Positions 32,386 to 43,899 of a stretch of DNA of 64,000 nt are shown here, piece by piece (within the stretch, counting starts at the first letter, position 1; each line of letters starts with the position of its first letter). The position numbers were made by a program, and so were the translations under genes. This DNA comes from Ampullaceana balthica. Taxonomy: Eukaryota; Mollusca; Gastropoda; Lymnaeidae. The stretch spans positions 146,515 to 210,514 of the forward strand of contig CALYLW010001194.1 of assembly GCA_944989445.1 (NCBI GenBank). The letters run 5' to 3'. Under the pieces are notes generated by a model. The model had not been told where the DNA came from and made no database searches. It saw only the letters and a program-made list of their open reading frames with translations.

Positions 32386-32581
32386 CATAAATATATATTT
32401 ACCCTCAATTATCCTGCCGAATCGCTAAGGGACATCACTCTGCTTTTTTTAATATATAGACTTAAAAATCATAATCATTTTGGTTTCCAGATTAACATTA
32501 AACACCATTCACACTATCATCAACATACATAATTCCCGTAATAGATGTAATCCTTCTTGATGTATGCTGATTTGTTCAATA

Positions 32582-32861
32582 GTGCGCACGAAAAATCACT
32601 GCACCAAATATAACTCTTTTCGAAGGTTCCGCATAAAATTGTAGAAAATTACAATAAAACAAATAAAATGATTCAAATGAATCAAATAAAAATAAATAAA
32701 ATAAATGAAAGTTCTGTATTGAGTTATTTTTTAATCTGATGTGTATTTATTTTGAAAACTTCCGTCATTTTGTACGGGTGATACGCTAGTTATTAATAAT
32801 TTAACATTTTTAGTCGGACGTTCGAAAAGAGTTATTTTTGGTGCAGTAATTTTGTGCGCTC
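32582..32861. mobile_element. MITE with about 40-bp inverted ends
   Basis: The left arm GTGCGCACGAAAAATCACTG, CACCAAATATAACTCTTTTC, GAA (32582-32624) matches the complement of the right arm at 32823-32861. The 280-bp element is AT-rich inside, with (AAATAA)n-like sequence and no open frame. Scraps of the arm occur at 10250-10285 and 40575-40590. No clear target duplication, so the superfamily is open. Confidence 0.75.
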
Positions 32862-33435
32862 CTTTCTAAAATTTCTGGCCGTAAAAAGATATGAGCTAGA
32901 TATTAATATTGGTTAATTGTCAAATTGATTTTAACGTCTATTAGCCGCTTCCACGTTATTTCTTTGTCAATTATAAAGTGGAAGTTTCGTCTTGGCATTT
33001 TAAATGAAAAATGTTAATTCTAGTTTTAATATTTTTGTTTTCTCTTAAGACTAAGTTTTGATTGACATTAGTTCTACTGTGTTGATTCTTGTTTGTTTTG
33101 TGAATCATTTCTTCCTTCATCCCTCTTACCTTCTATGATGTCAGTGTAATGTATTTGTTTTGTTCACTGTTTTCACATCTCATTTTGGTGTCTTAACGTG
33201 AAACTGATAACGATGAATTATCCTTCAACAAAAGGTAACTTGCAAATTTAAGGGCATTTACATTCATTGTTTTAATATCATTTATTATTTATTTATATTA
33301 GGCCGTATTGCAGTTTCAATCATATTTATAGGAAAATAATCTTTATGGCTATGCCCTCTTGATGCCAGAAAAACAATGAATTGAGTCATTCGAGCGTCAC
33401 TGTCTCGTATTTATTAATGAGTAAACATTATCATG
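32862..33435. other. No feature recognised
   Basis: AT-rich with no coding or repeat signal seen. Confidence 0.4.
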
Positions 33436-33462
33436 AAGAACATGTGCAACAAGAACTGGTAG

Positions 33463-34098
33463 ACAGGAAAATTGCACACCCCATGGACGCAATCGCTGGT
33501 TATAACGCTCCCAAAGAAGGGTAATTTACAGATTTACCAGAACTACCGTACAATCAGCCTGATTAGTCACCCCAGCAAAGTCATGCTTATGATTATATTA
33601 AACAGACTGAAACCACAAGCAGGGCAAATCATTTCAGAAGAGCAGCCGGGCTTCAGAGCAGGAAGAAGCACAACGTAGCAAATCTTTAACCTGCGACTGC
33701 TCTGTGAAAAACATCTCCAACACCAGAGTGACCTCTATCATGTCTTTATAGACTTTAAAAAAACGTTCGACAGAGTTAGGCATGCGGCACTGTGGGCAAC
33801 TATGCACAAATTCAACATTAATGCAAACCTCATTGAAGTGATCAAGAACCTATACAGCAGAGCAACCAACGCAGTACTCTTCAACAGCAAGCTGGGAGAT
33901 GGGTTAAAGACCACTGTTGGTGTCAGACAAGGATGCATACTTTCCCCCATCCTCTTCAACCTCTTCCTTGAAAGGATTATGACAGATGTGCTAGAAGACC
34001 ATGTCGGAACAGTCAGCATCGGAGGGAGAAGTATAACCAACATACGCTTTGCCGATGACATAGACGGCCTAGCTGGTAGCGAGGACGAACTAAAATAA
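33463..34098 (+). pseudogene. RTE-like reverse transcriptase fragment
   Basis: One frame throughout except for a single TAG at 33676, where relatives have Glu (RSTTEQIFNL). Before it: QSLVITLPKKGNLQIYQNYR, TISLISHPSKVML and EEQPGFRAGRSTT. After it: YHVFIDFKKTFDRVRHAALW, VGVRQGCILSPILFNLFLER and IRFADDIDGLAG with the catalytic FADD. Both ends are truncated: the endonuclease and the thumb/C-terminal part are missing. The frame ends at 34098 beside R1 sequence. A different LINE lineage from 46547-50479. One nonsense change in about 210 codons suggests a fairly recent insertion. Confidence 0.9.
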
Positions 34099-34114
34099 TT
34101 CCTGCAATGCTATT

Positions 34115-35100
34115 ATTGCTATTACTAAAAACTATAAACATGTTTTTATTTGTACTAATTAATTTTGTCTGTATGTTAGAGTTGTCTGATTGTAATTGCT
34201 GTCTGTCAATTAGACTGATGTGTATGAAAATAAAGATTATTTATCAAGTAAATTCTTTAATACATTAGAAAACAAAAACGATCAGCAGAAGACGATAATG
34301 GAAATAAAAATTATGGAACAAAGTTTAATACATACATAAAATGGTAAATGTATAAATTTAAAAAGCTTTCTATGGTCATATCTAGCGTGCAATTATATTG
34401 AATTTACCCCACGAACGCCGCACTAAAAAGCACTGCTATCGGTATACTTAATATGAGATTGTAATTGAGACAATTTAAGCGGCAAGTTTAATCAGAAAAT
34501 CCTATTATTTTCTTTAACATCAGTAAAATTGCAATCTACAAGTCTATGCGACATAGTATTATGTAAGTGTATTGCTTACACTTTGTATTGCATGTAACTA
34601 ATTATGATTTATAGAAACATTTAATTCGAAGAAAAAATACATTTTTAGAATCCTAGTGACATCATGTTTCAGAGAACTATAAATTTAACACTTTTACCGC
34701 CATGTATTCCTTCGTGAGATTGATGAACATCACGCTATATCACAAAGACGACTGTACATGATTATATTTTATCTAAGTGGCACGCCACTTGACTTCGATC
34801 TCTTTAATAAGGGATAACATTTCAATAAATTGCTAGGATTCTCAGTGCTGCTAACTCAAGGTGCCAACTTTTCCCAGGCAGGAGTAACAAAATTCCCAAA
34901 TTAGACTAAAAATTTCCACATGCATTAATTTCTGTTGGCGAGGCAATGTCAAATATTCCCTTATTTAAGGCCAAATCCTCATTAATTCCATTTCTATAAA
35001 TTTGGCTTTTAAAAAAAAATTCTCACGATTTGGGAAATTTACCAGGATTTAGCATCACTGAGGATTCTCTTATCACCAGATTAAATGTAGATCGTTTATA
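34115..35100 (+). repeat. R1 repeat, forward copy, interrupted by a hAT MITE
   Basis: R1 right module from a TGTCTG-rich start (about 34160), through ACGAACGCCGCACTAAAAAG (about 34410), to the hairpin AAGTGGCACGCCACTTGACT (about 34776). The insert at 34843-35060 splits it; R1 resumes at 35069 with CTTATCACCAGATTAAA. Confidence 0.7.
34843..35060. mobile_element. hAT-type MITE with perfect 8-bp target duplication
   Basis: 218 bp. The left end CAGTGCTGCTAACTCAAGG matches the complement of the right end, CAGTGATGCTAAATCCTGG. AGGATTCT (34835-34842) is exactly repeated at 35061-35068, and deleting the element restores the R1 consensus. An 8-bp duplication and CAGTG ends identify hAT. No coding capacity. 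Confidence 0.92.
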
Positions 35101-35125
35101 AAATTATCTAGTCACTACCTTATTT

Positions 35126-35290
35126 TCTTATATATATATATATATAAATCAAAGTATGTCTCTCTGTGTCTGTAAGTGTGTGCCTTTCCTTTATAGCTGA
35201 CTAAACCATTCATCCGATCGTCATGAAACTTTTGGAGACTGTTGAGTTCCCACATGGGATAGTAACTGGCAACTTTTTCCTTTTCAAAAT
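35126..35290 (+). mobile_element. Helitron 5'-end-like fragment
   Basis: TCTTATATATATATATATAA, then TAGCTGACTAAACCATTCAT, then CCGATCGTCATGAAACTTTT, closely matched by 61427-61560. TC followed by an AT run and a conserved leader is how many animal Helitrons begin. No 3' end is identified, so this rests on resemblance. Confidence 0.4.
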
Positions 35291-35529
35291 TTAACACTGA
35301 TGGAATAATGACACATCACAAAATAAGGCATAATATTTAAATTATTTATATGTCGAAATCTCACTTAAATCGTAATGTGAAGAATTAATTCTAATAGTAT
35401 GCATTACTTATTTCATCTTAAGCTAAAACAAAATTCACAAAAACACACATATAAATTCCCTTTATTAAATGCAGGTATATTTGCTATTATTTTATAAACT
35501 TCACAATAAATTATAACTTGCCAGAGATA
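35291..35529. other. No feature recognised
   Basis: AT-rich sequence with no signal seen. Confidence 0.35.
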
Positions 35530-37325
35530 ACATCAAACGAGGCCCGAACATAAAAAAGCGTACGTTATCTTTGTGATAACATACACACTATTTCAGTATA
35601 CTTTTATTTAAAGAACATTTAAATTTGTTTTAGAATATCCGATAGTAAAAATTAGTATTAAAGAATGAACGCTCTTTGTTAATAAAATATTAGTAGTTTA
35701 ATATTAATAACCTTATATGTTGTCATTACGCTTAATATTCGGTAAAAGTTTGTGGAGTTTTTACGTATTTCATGTAAAACAGCTGTACTCTATATTATAG
35801 AGATCATCTTTCTATTCAACCGCTAGTCATTTACTATACTCTATACACGTATTCTTTGCACGTGTATTCTACACATACACAAAGTTATCACCATAATAAA
35901 CATTGATCGAATTTTAAAGCTTACATTTGAATGATATGAGTCGTAGTTACATAATATACTCTAATGTTTAAATTAAAAGTTTACCTTTACAAGATTGTGA
36001 TTTGCCCGCCTTTTGAATTGCGATGCTGTAAGTTGATCTTTAAGCAATGACGTAGTCATCAACTTACTGTAAATATATAATTCTATCATACAATCATCTT
36101 AGTCTTTATTCAGATTTCAACATATTTTGCTAAATGATGTCATTACAAGACAATTGTTTTTGATCCATGTAAAAACTTTGGGTGCTACGGGTTGTCTCTG
36201 TCTGTTATCAATTGTCAGTTTCAGGTCACAAACCAATGGATAAGTTAGTGTTAATTGTTATTGTTGTCAGTAAGTTTGTAAGATTTGTCTGTATGTAGGC
36301 ATGTCTGTTTTTAAAAAGTTGTATGTCTGTTAGTGCTGTCTGTTAGTCTGTAACAGTTGACTGATTGGTAATGTTGTATGTCAGTTTGTAAAATATTCAT
36401 AATTTTTATGATTGTCTGTCTGTTAGATTAGTATGATGGTTTTGTTGTCTGTCACTTTATAAATTCTGTAATATTGTCAGTGCTGTCTGTCTAGAAGATT
36501 GGTCTCATTGTTAAGTTTGTCTTTCTGTCAGTGATATCTGATCGTGTGTGTTTCCTAAATGCTAGAGATGTATGTGTATTGTCTGTATGTAAAAGTTGTC
36601 TGTTTGTTAGTCTTGCGCGTCTGCCTGTAAGAGTTGTTTGATTGTAAGTGTTGTCTCTCAGTTTGATTGAGTTGTCTAATTGTTAGTGTTGTCTGTTTGT
36701 TAGTGTTGTCAGTGTTGATAAAAATTTGTGTTTTACCAGTAAATTGTAAAAAAAAATAGAAACAAAACCCGTTCAGCATAATTAAATGGAAATAAAATCA
36801 TCGCCCGAAGTTTAAACTCACATAAACGGGAAAATTTACAAATTAAAATATGATCTATTGCAATATCTGACGTGCAAGCTGCAAACACATTGTATTTTCC
36901 ATGAACACTGCACGAAAAAGCACCGCTATAAACTTAATTAGATATAAGATTGTAATTGAGACAATTTAAGCGGCAGTATCAAGGAGTAGATCATAATATT
37001 ATTTACTTTAACTTCGTCTAAATTGCGATATAAAAGTCTAAACGATATAGTATTACTTTTTTGTATCGCTTACACTTTGCATTGCAGGTACATAAATATC
37101 ATGTAGATTTTTTTAATGTAAAGGAAAAATACAATTTTAGAAACCTAGTTATCTAAAATTAAGAACATGATAAATTTAATACATTTGCGCCAAGTATTGC
37201 TTTGCCTAAGTGATGAAAAATAGACAGGGACTTTTGCTGATGAGACATTTCTTTATCTAAGTGGCACGCCCCTTGACTTCGGTCTCTGTAATAAGGGATA
37301 GCATTTCAATGAAATAACTAGCAAC
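35530..37325 (+). repeat. R1 repeat, most complete forward copy
   Basis: Modules in order: upstream module (AACATAAAAAAGCGTACGTT at about 35548; TTATAGAGATCATC at about 35796, as at 41110-41470); a single diverged 35-bp unit (about 36030); the ATATTTTGCTAAATGATGTC module (about 36120); a TGTCTG-rich stretch (36240-36720); the GAACACTGCACGAAAAAGCA module (about 36903); and the hairpin AAGTGGCACGCCCCTTGACT (about 37260). About 1.8 kb, which sets a minimum length for the family. Confidence 0.7.
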
Positions 37326-37739
37326 TGATATAGTTGTCTAAAAATAGAATATGTATTTGTTATGATAGTGTAAACGTATGTAAATAAATGTTAGAAATAT
37401 AAATAATGCTCTTCATGGGTCTTTCAAGAAGCTACTCTCAGCTATCCCGCCTCCCCCAAATGGAACCCGGGAACAATACAAAGAATAATTAAAGAAAGGG
37501 CTCAAAATGTTGGTCATTCATTTTATGTCCTTTTCATGTCATCCCAATATAATATTCAACGTGATGAGTGAACTTTAACAATAAAATAAGCTTTATTTGT
37601 ATCTAGGATGGAACAAGGCAATGTATTATTATTTGCTAAATATTTGCAAATTGATACTTTTAAAAAAGTCTATTGTTCATGCTTTCGATCACGTGCATTT
37701 AAAGAGAAAGAAATACTCGTAATATCTTATCAGTCTAGA
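37326..37739. other. No feature recognised
   Basis: Unannotated AT-rich DNA. ATGCTCTTCATGGGTC at 37406 faintly recalls the Helitron 1 leader but has no proper 5' end. Confidence 0.35.
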
Positions 37740-37930
37740 GCTTGATTAAGAGAACATTGGACGGGGCGAGGTACACTAGCTATGAGTTAAATTTGATAAT
37801 AAACTTATTTAAGAATGTGGGAAGCTCACACCAGTTGGGATAAATGTGTTGTTCTCGCTGATTACGTCACTTTTATTATTTTCTGCTGGGGAGGTTACGA
37901 TAAATGAACGATCCGCTATGGCCCCGGGGG
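37740..37930 (+). repeat. R1 fragment inverted relative to 38300-38520
   Basis: AAACTTATTTAAGAATGTGG followed by GAAGCTCACACCAG is the complement of the CTGGTGTGAGCTTCCCACAT module of reverse R1 copies, and GAGGTTACGATAAATG matches the complement of about 19602-19617. A G-run follows at about 37923-37935. Confidence 0.6.
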
Positions 37931-38199
37931 GGGGAAGGGGTGGAAGAGCCAATAGTTTCTACTAATTATCGTCAATTTTTGTGTCTGACTAACATTTATT
38001 TTCTACCCATGCCATCTTAAGAGTTTCTTAACTTAATGTTTAACTTGCTGAATGAAATGAGAGTTTAAAGGTTATGCAACGATTTGATCAATGAGTCCTA
38101 ACTTAACCAGGTGTTAATATTTAACTTGCTGAATAAAATAAGAGTTCAAAGGTTTTAAAACGATTTTATCAATAAGTCCTGACATGTACCATCCAGATG

Positions 38200-38530
38200 G
38201 TCAGGATCATTGTTCCCTTTAAGCCATGCAGCCGGGTAGATATCTAATCGATGGCGTGCAGCAGTTTAGAATAACCAGGGAAGAAAATTTTGATGATGAA
38301 ATTATAGTATCTTACATCACAGTCTTCTTTATGGATTCGTGGTCTTAACCACTTTGTCTTTCTTAAGTCAAAATGTTGAATTTAAAAAAAAACATTCGTT
38401 GTTTTAACAGATCAGTGAGAACAACACATTTATCCCATCTAAAATGAGCTTCCCACATTCTTGATTCAGTTTTTCCTCAAAGTTAACTTATTGCTAGTGC
38501 ACCTCTTCGCGTTCATTGTTTCCTTAGTAC
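38200..38530 (-). repeat. R1 fragment, reverse orientation
   Basis: TTATAGTATCTTACATCACA (38302), AGTGAGAACAACACATTTAT (38414) and TTAACTTATTGCTAGTGCAC (38482) match reverse R1 copies. Together with 37740-37930 it forms inverted arms about 450 bp apart. Confidence 0.6.
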
Positions 38531-38568
38531 AAGGGTCAGTCGAATTTGTTTGACAGTTACCCCAATGT

Positions 38569-38780
38569 ATGAAAGTTTATGTTTCCATTACCCCCGTAAG
38601 CGTGAAGTCCTGCCCACGCAACTCGGTGTTTTGGGGAAGCGTTGAATCATTTGAGCCTGTCCAGTATCTAAAAATTAATCCTAAAAGGATTATGCGTAGC
38701 TTTTTAAGTCAAATGACACAGATGATCCATATTTTAGGGGGAATTTATTGATACAATTATAAAAGTTTACAGTCAAATAT
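38569..38780. repeat. Dispersed repeat shared with 43510-43720
   Basis: AAAAGGATTATGCGTAGCTT, then AAGTCAAATGACACAGATGA, then GGGGGAATTTATTG, all matched near 43630-43700. The 60-codon open frame here is not conserved in the partner. Confidence 0.55.
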
Positions 38781-38940
38781 TAGGTATATTACGGTTATAG
38801 GCATAATAGCCCTGGTTATTCAAGATATAAAGATAAATCAGACATTGCCTTTGCAGCATTTGCCATAAAAATGTGGGAGATCTGATTTGCTTGCAAATTT
38901 AATACGTCTCTGGGATTGAATTTTTAAAAAAATCTCTCTA

Positions 38941-39690
38941 CCAAACCTTGAGTCTCATCTGGTACATCCTCTAACAAACCTTGAGTCTCATCTGGTACAT
39001 CCTCTAACAAACCTTGAGTCTCATCTGGTACATCCTCTACAAACCTTGAGTCTCATCTGGTACATCCTCTACAAACCTTGAGTCTCATCTGGTACATCCT
39101 CTAACAAACCTTGAGTCTCATCTGGTACATCCTCTAACAAACCTTGAGTCTCATCTGGTACATCCTCTACCAAACCTTGAGTCTCATCTGGTACATCCTC
39201 TAACAAACCTTGAGTCTCATCTGGTACATCCTCTAACAAACCTTGAGTCTCATCTGGTACATCCTCTAACAAACCTTGAGTCTCATCTGGTACATCCTCT
39301 AACAAACCTTGAGTCTCATCTGGTACATCCTCTACCAAACCTTGAGTCTCATCTGGTACATCCTCTAACAAACCTTGAGTCTCATCTGGTACATCCTCTA
39401 ACAAACCTTGAGTCTCATCTGGTACATCCTCTAACAAACCTTGAGTCTCATCTGGTACATCCTCTACCAAACCTTGAGTCTCATCTGGTACATCCTCTAA
39501 CAAACCTTGAGTCTCATCTGGTACATCCTCTAACAAACCTTGAGTCTCATCTGGTACATCCTCTACCAAACCTTGAGTCTCATCTGGTACATCCTCTACC
39601 AAACCTTGAGTCTCATCTGGTACATCCTCTACCAAACCTTGAGTCTCATCTGGTACATCCTCTACCAAACCTTGAGTCTCATCTGGTTCT
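38941..39690 (-). repeat. 33-bp minisatellite (23 units), open as an 11-residue repeat
   Basis: On the minus strand each unit reads VEDVPDETQGL or LEDVPDETQGL. Unit spacing is 33 bp except two adjacent 32-bp units at about 39014-39077, which break the frame. The uninterrupted run is 39069-39690. Upstream on the minus strand the frame continues through IVEWIPFDGTYEEP to a TAG near 39727, without an ATG before the repeat. It could be an exon or a chance in-frame satellite; without flanking exons I leave it as a repeat. Confidence 0.9.
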
Positions 39691-40559
39691 TCATATGTCC
39701 CATCGAATGGTATCCATTCTACAATCTAACTGACGTTATGCGAATCAACAAATGGAAAGTTTAGAGTGAACCATACAGTGAGCTTTAAAATATGCCTGAT
39801 AACTATGTCTTTGTTGTTGTCAAAAGTTATATTTCAACTGTCTGAGGTCATCTTTGAAAATTCCGCTAACTTTTTTCCCTCTTCTTTTTGTTTCTATATG
39901 AAAGCTTTAGGGTAATCCAAATGCTTCAATCCTTTTTCTGGCTGAAACAGTGCCATTTATGTTCACATTTAATGAAATGTTTTACCATTAGGTTGGCTTT
40001 GTAAAAAACAGGTTTAAACATTTTAGTGCAGTTTTTAAGGCATTAATTTTAAATGTCATATACAGAGTATATTGGATAAAGTTAAGCCATTTTGATTATG
40101 ATTATTGTCATTTATGTCAATATAAATGAATTAGAAGAATTTAGTGTCTGTATATAGTACGCAGATAAGAAATGCCCATACTTGTCTAATATAAAATTAT
40201 CTTTTTGAAGGAAACGGTTCGTTCTATAGTGGTCTTATGTTCTAAGAGTTCACGTACACATGACGAAGTTTGAATATATATTGTTGTTTTTTATATGTCC
40301 CCAATGAGTCTTCATTAACCCTAAGAAATACCTATTTACCCCAAGAGGGTAATTTATCCCCTGTTCGCCAACACCTGCTGAAGGCTTATAAAGCTCTGAA
40401 CGACACGTTTCCACTGTTTAAATCATTTATATATACTGGTGGTGTCCGCTTGCTTGAGGCAGGCGGGGAGGTGCCGAAAAAAATTTGATGTATAATTAAA
40501 CAATATAATTTGCAATTGTCACGCAAGTAGTGTCTGTCAGTCCTGACTCTACGAATTTT
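39691..40559. other. No gene recognised
   Basis: 40378-40410 (AAGGCTTATAAAGCTCTGAA) recalls R1 sequence near 19765 and 44195. The overlapping open frames at 40270-40583 have no recognisable product. Confidence 0.35.
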
Positions 40560-40916
40560 AGAAAGCAGGGAAGACCAAATCACTGCACCAAAGCATCAAA
40601 AGGTGTGCAAATTAAATATGCTCTGTAAAAAAAATATTATATGACGTCATTGTTTTCACTCATATTTTAATTTTGGAAAAGGGATCAATGTAAAAACAGG
40701 ATTTGATGATGATTAATTATAAAATCAAACCCTATTATAAAATTCTTTGTGTACATTTCAGAATGTTTAATATTTCGTATTTATCAAGCAAGGACAAGTT
40801 AGTTGGGCTTTTGAAAAAGGTCGGCGCCGTAGGCGCTCTAAAAAAAGTACATTTTTTATAAAATAAGTAGATTTCAGCTGAAAACTCTGTTATTTTTGAC
40901 GGGTGTACGCTAGTAA
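40560..40916 (+). mobile_element. Non-autonomous Helitron relative (GGCGCC hairpin family)
   Basis: AAAAGGTGTGCAAATTAAAT, then AATATTATATGACGTCATTG, then TTAGTTGGGCTTTTGAAAAA and GGCGCCGTAGGCGC (about 40823) follow the 26005-26400 copy. It ends ...GGGTGTACGCTAG (40913-40916 region), then T; the same end occurs at about 32776-32790. Confidence 0.55.
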
Positions 40917-41109
40917 TAGTATATTTTCCATAAATAAATATGAAAACATATTTTGGATGTTGTTTTAAGTGATCCTTAACATGAAATAATTAGAAAGACT
41001 AATTCGGGATGATGTGCAGTTGATAAAACGGAAATAACTTTAAAAAAATAACATCGCATCTGCACATACTGGCAATATGACATAAACGTCACGACCAATG
41101 ATATCTAGA

Positions 41110-41870
41110 GATCTAGCACAACAAGACATGAACATAATAATGGGTACGTTATCTTTGGGATAGCATGCGCTATATCTATCTAGACTTGTATTTACAGAGA
41201 TAAATTAGAATAGCTTATAGTAAAAATATAATTAAATAATATACGTTATTTGTTTATAAAATATTAGTCACTCAATATTTATACTCTAACATGACGTCAT
41301 TAGTTATAATATACTCTTTACGTTTGTGGATTTTGTGAATATTTCATGTTAGGATGTACTTTATTTTAGAGATCATCTCTCTATTCACCCTCTGGTCAAT
41401 GACAATATTCTACACACATGTATTCATTCTGTCTCTAAATATATACACAATATATAATTCTGTTATAATATCATTTAACTCTTTATAAAATATCACATAT
41501 TTTGCTCAATGGGGTCATTACAAGACAATTGTTTTTGATCAATGTAAAAAGTTGGGGTGATGGGGTTATATCTGTCTGTGATCAACTCTTTGTTTAATGT
41601 CAGAAAACAATGGATAATTTACTGTGGTTAGTATGTCAGAGTTGTCTATCTTTAAGTGTTGTCTTTCAGTTACATTTATATATATTTTTTATGTTGGTGT
41701 CGTCTTTATATAATAGTGTTTCATTGTTAATGTTGTCTGTTACGTTGTAAAAGGTGAGTGATTTGTTGATAGTGTTGTGTGATTGTTATTGTGTTTTGCC
41801 AGTAAATTATATAATTTATTTAAAATAATCTCTGCAGCATATTTGAATGAATGTGTCAACATTTCCACAA
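41110..41870 (+). repeat. R1 repeat, forward left half
   Basis: Upstream module (CAACAAGACATGAACATAAT at 41120), then the ATATTTTGCTCAATGGGGTC module (about 41500), then a short TGTCTG-rich stretch (41640-41790). Confidence 0.65.
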
Positions 41871-41895
41871 TCTTGAACTCACCTATACATAAAAA

Positions 41896-42365
41896 CCCCA
41901 TAAAAAAACCAAGTTTTTTACTATAAATCCTTTATATACGACACATAACTAAAATAATGTTAATTATAATATGCAGTGCAAAACAATACAAAATTCCAAA
42001 ATATTAGTTATGTCTCGTAAAACATGCTTAATATAATGCGCACTGATCGGGAACATATTTTTAAAAAGTATTTTTCAAAATAATACGCACCTTATTGCGC
42101 GACATGAAATGTTGTTCAATATAATACGCACCACCACACTAACACAAAAATTAACATGTTACTTAGAGAAAATAAAGATAATCTAAAAATTCATTAATTT
42201 AATTACAGTACATTCTTTCTATCTGAAATTTTGATACATAATATTCATTTTTGACACGAGTGTGCCTGCAAAATTGCAGCTCGCTAGATTATGAGGAAGT
42301 GGGTTAAAAATCGATCCAAAGTTTTCGCGGCAAATATTCAAGCAGACATAAAGGATTTAATAATA
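41896..42365 (+). mobile_element. AAATCCTTTATA MITE, copy 2
   Basis: ATAAATCCTTTATATACGAC near 41923 to ACATAAAGGATTTAATAA near 42350. The inner AATACGCACC and TCGCTAGATTATGAGGAAGT pieces match the copies at 3025 and 57476. The open frame of copy 1 is not kept. Confidence 0.65.
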
Positions 42366-42498
42366 AAAAGGAACATTTACAAATTAAAATACTTTCTAAG
42401 GTGTTCTCTGACGTGCAATTTAATTGAATTTTCCCCATGAACGCCGTACTAAAATGCATCGCTATCGACGTACTTAATACCTATCTTAATATTGTAAA
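42366..42498 (+). repeat. R1 fragment
   Basis: ACATTTACAAATTAAAATAC and CATGAACGCCGTACTAAAAT are R1 right-module sequence, cut by the element at 42499. R1 resumes at about 42720 with GACTGAGTTCGATTTAAACA. Confidence 0.6.
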
Positions 42499-42720
42499 CT
42501 AGTTTGTGCTGCGGCGACGTGGCGCCTGCGGCACCCCTTTTTTAAGGGCCCCTACGGCGCCTACCTTTTTCAAAAGCCCAACTAATTTGTCCGTGTATGA
42601 TAAATACGTAATATAAAAATTTCTTAAATGTGCACAAATTATTTTATAATAGTTTTTTTTTAATTTTATTTTTCATGTCAAAAGCCAAAGTAACTTATCC
42701 TTGTATGATAAAAAGAAAAG
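42499..42720 (-). mobile_element. Non-autonomous Helitron, reverse strand, inserted in R1
   Basis: On the minus strand: TTGGGCTTTTGAAAAAGG, then GGCGCCGTAGGGGCCC, then GGCGCCACGTCGCC and an end AAACTAG followed by T. R1 sequence lies on both sides, so this is an insertion into an R1 copy. Confidence 0.6.
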
Positions 42721-42769
42721 ACTGAGTTCGATTTAAACAATATATTGTCTCTAGTTCTTTTTGTTGTTG

Positions 42770-42770
<1 letters not shown>

Positions 42771-42821
<51 letters not shown>
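42771..42821. repeat. (TA)n microsatellite
   Basis: Uninterrupted TA run of about 51 bp. Confidence 0.98.
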
Positions 42822-42823
<2 letters not shown>

Positions 42824-43427
42824 ATGTTCATGTTTCTAACAACGAATTATAATAACACTTTTACCCCATTAAACGTTCTCTTTGTTTTTCTGCTTTGTAA
42901 AAAGTAAAAAAATGTTAGAGTTTCTAGTGTTGATGTATCTTACTGCCGACACAAGTAACTTTAATTCGCACCACAAAAAGTGAATAAATGTCACAGCTTT
43001 AAAGTGTTTATATATGTTAGAGACGATACAGTAAACTTTAACTACCACCACACATAATAAAGGAATGTGACAGTTTTTAGGTGTTTATAAATCTTATTCC
43101 AAGCACAGTTAACATGAAATGAAATAATCCACAATAAATACATATCTTAGTTTATTAGCATTTAAGATATTAATAAAATGTTAATGTTTCATTTAAGTAA
43201 AGACAAAACTTTTTATTTAACAAATAAAAAAATGTCATGCTCCAGAGACAACGATATACAGTGTTACTCAAAAAATTATATATTCCTATTGACATATAGA
43301 TGTACATTGTTACTTTGAAAATAATATAGTTCTATTTATATATTGATGTACAGTGTTAATGAGACAATTATTTATTCTAGTGATATATTGAGTTTGTTTA
43401 ATGAGTCTGTCTTAAAGAGCCAATAGG
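42822..43427. other. No gene; weak local repeats
   Basis: 43250-43390 has three loose repeats around ACAGTGTTACT...TATATTSATGTAC. Nothing coding. Confidence 0.35.
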
Positions 43428-43545
43428 ACTATAATAATTTATTTGGGTAACCCCCAAGGCTGGGAGGTCCTGACCACACGATTAGACTATAATAATTTAT
43501 TGGGTACCCCCAAGGCGTGAGGTCCTGACCACATGACTCGAGGGT
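43428..43545. repeat. About 58-bp tandem duplication
   Basis: GACTATAATAATTTATTTGG... (about 43428) is repeated as GACTATAATAATTTATTGGG (about 43486), each ending GAGGTCCTGACCACA. Dispersed repeat 43510-43720, the partner of 38569-38780, follows. Confidence 0.8.
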
Positions 43546-43899
43546 TTGGGGGAGCGTCGTAAAACTGCCGACTGCCGAAAACACATCTTGTAAGTTTTAG
43601 AATTCTGAACATTGTAAAAATATGATTTTGAAAAGGATTATGCATAGATATTTCAAGTTAAAACGACACGGAGGATCCACATTTCAGGGGGAATGTATTT
43701 GAAAATTCACAGTCCATTTAAATGATTATAACACTTATATTGTGCCATAAAAGACATATTATTTGCAAGCTAATTTTATGTCAAGTAAAACTTCATATTA
43801 GAATACATCAGCACTGGTGCTTTGTGGTGCAGCGCTGAAGGGAAATACAATTTATGCACGTTATCCAGCACAGTCCTAAAGGATTTGCTATTATTTGTC

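Noticed and set aside
37406..37470. Third Helitron start (ATGCTCTTCATGGGTC)
   Set aside because: Similarity to the Helitron 1 leader is short, there is no TC start with an A before it, and no 3' end follows.
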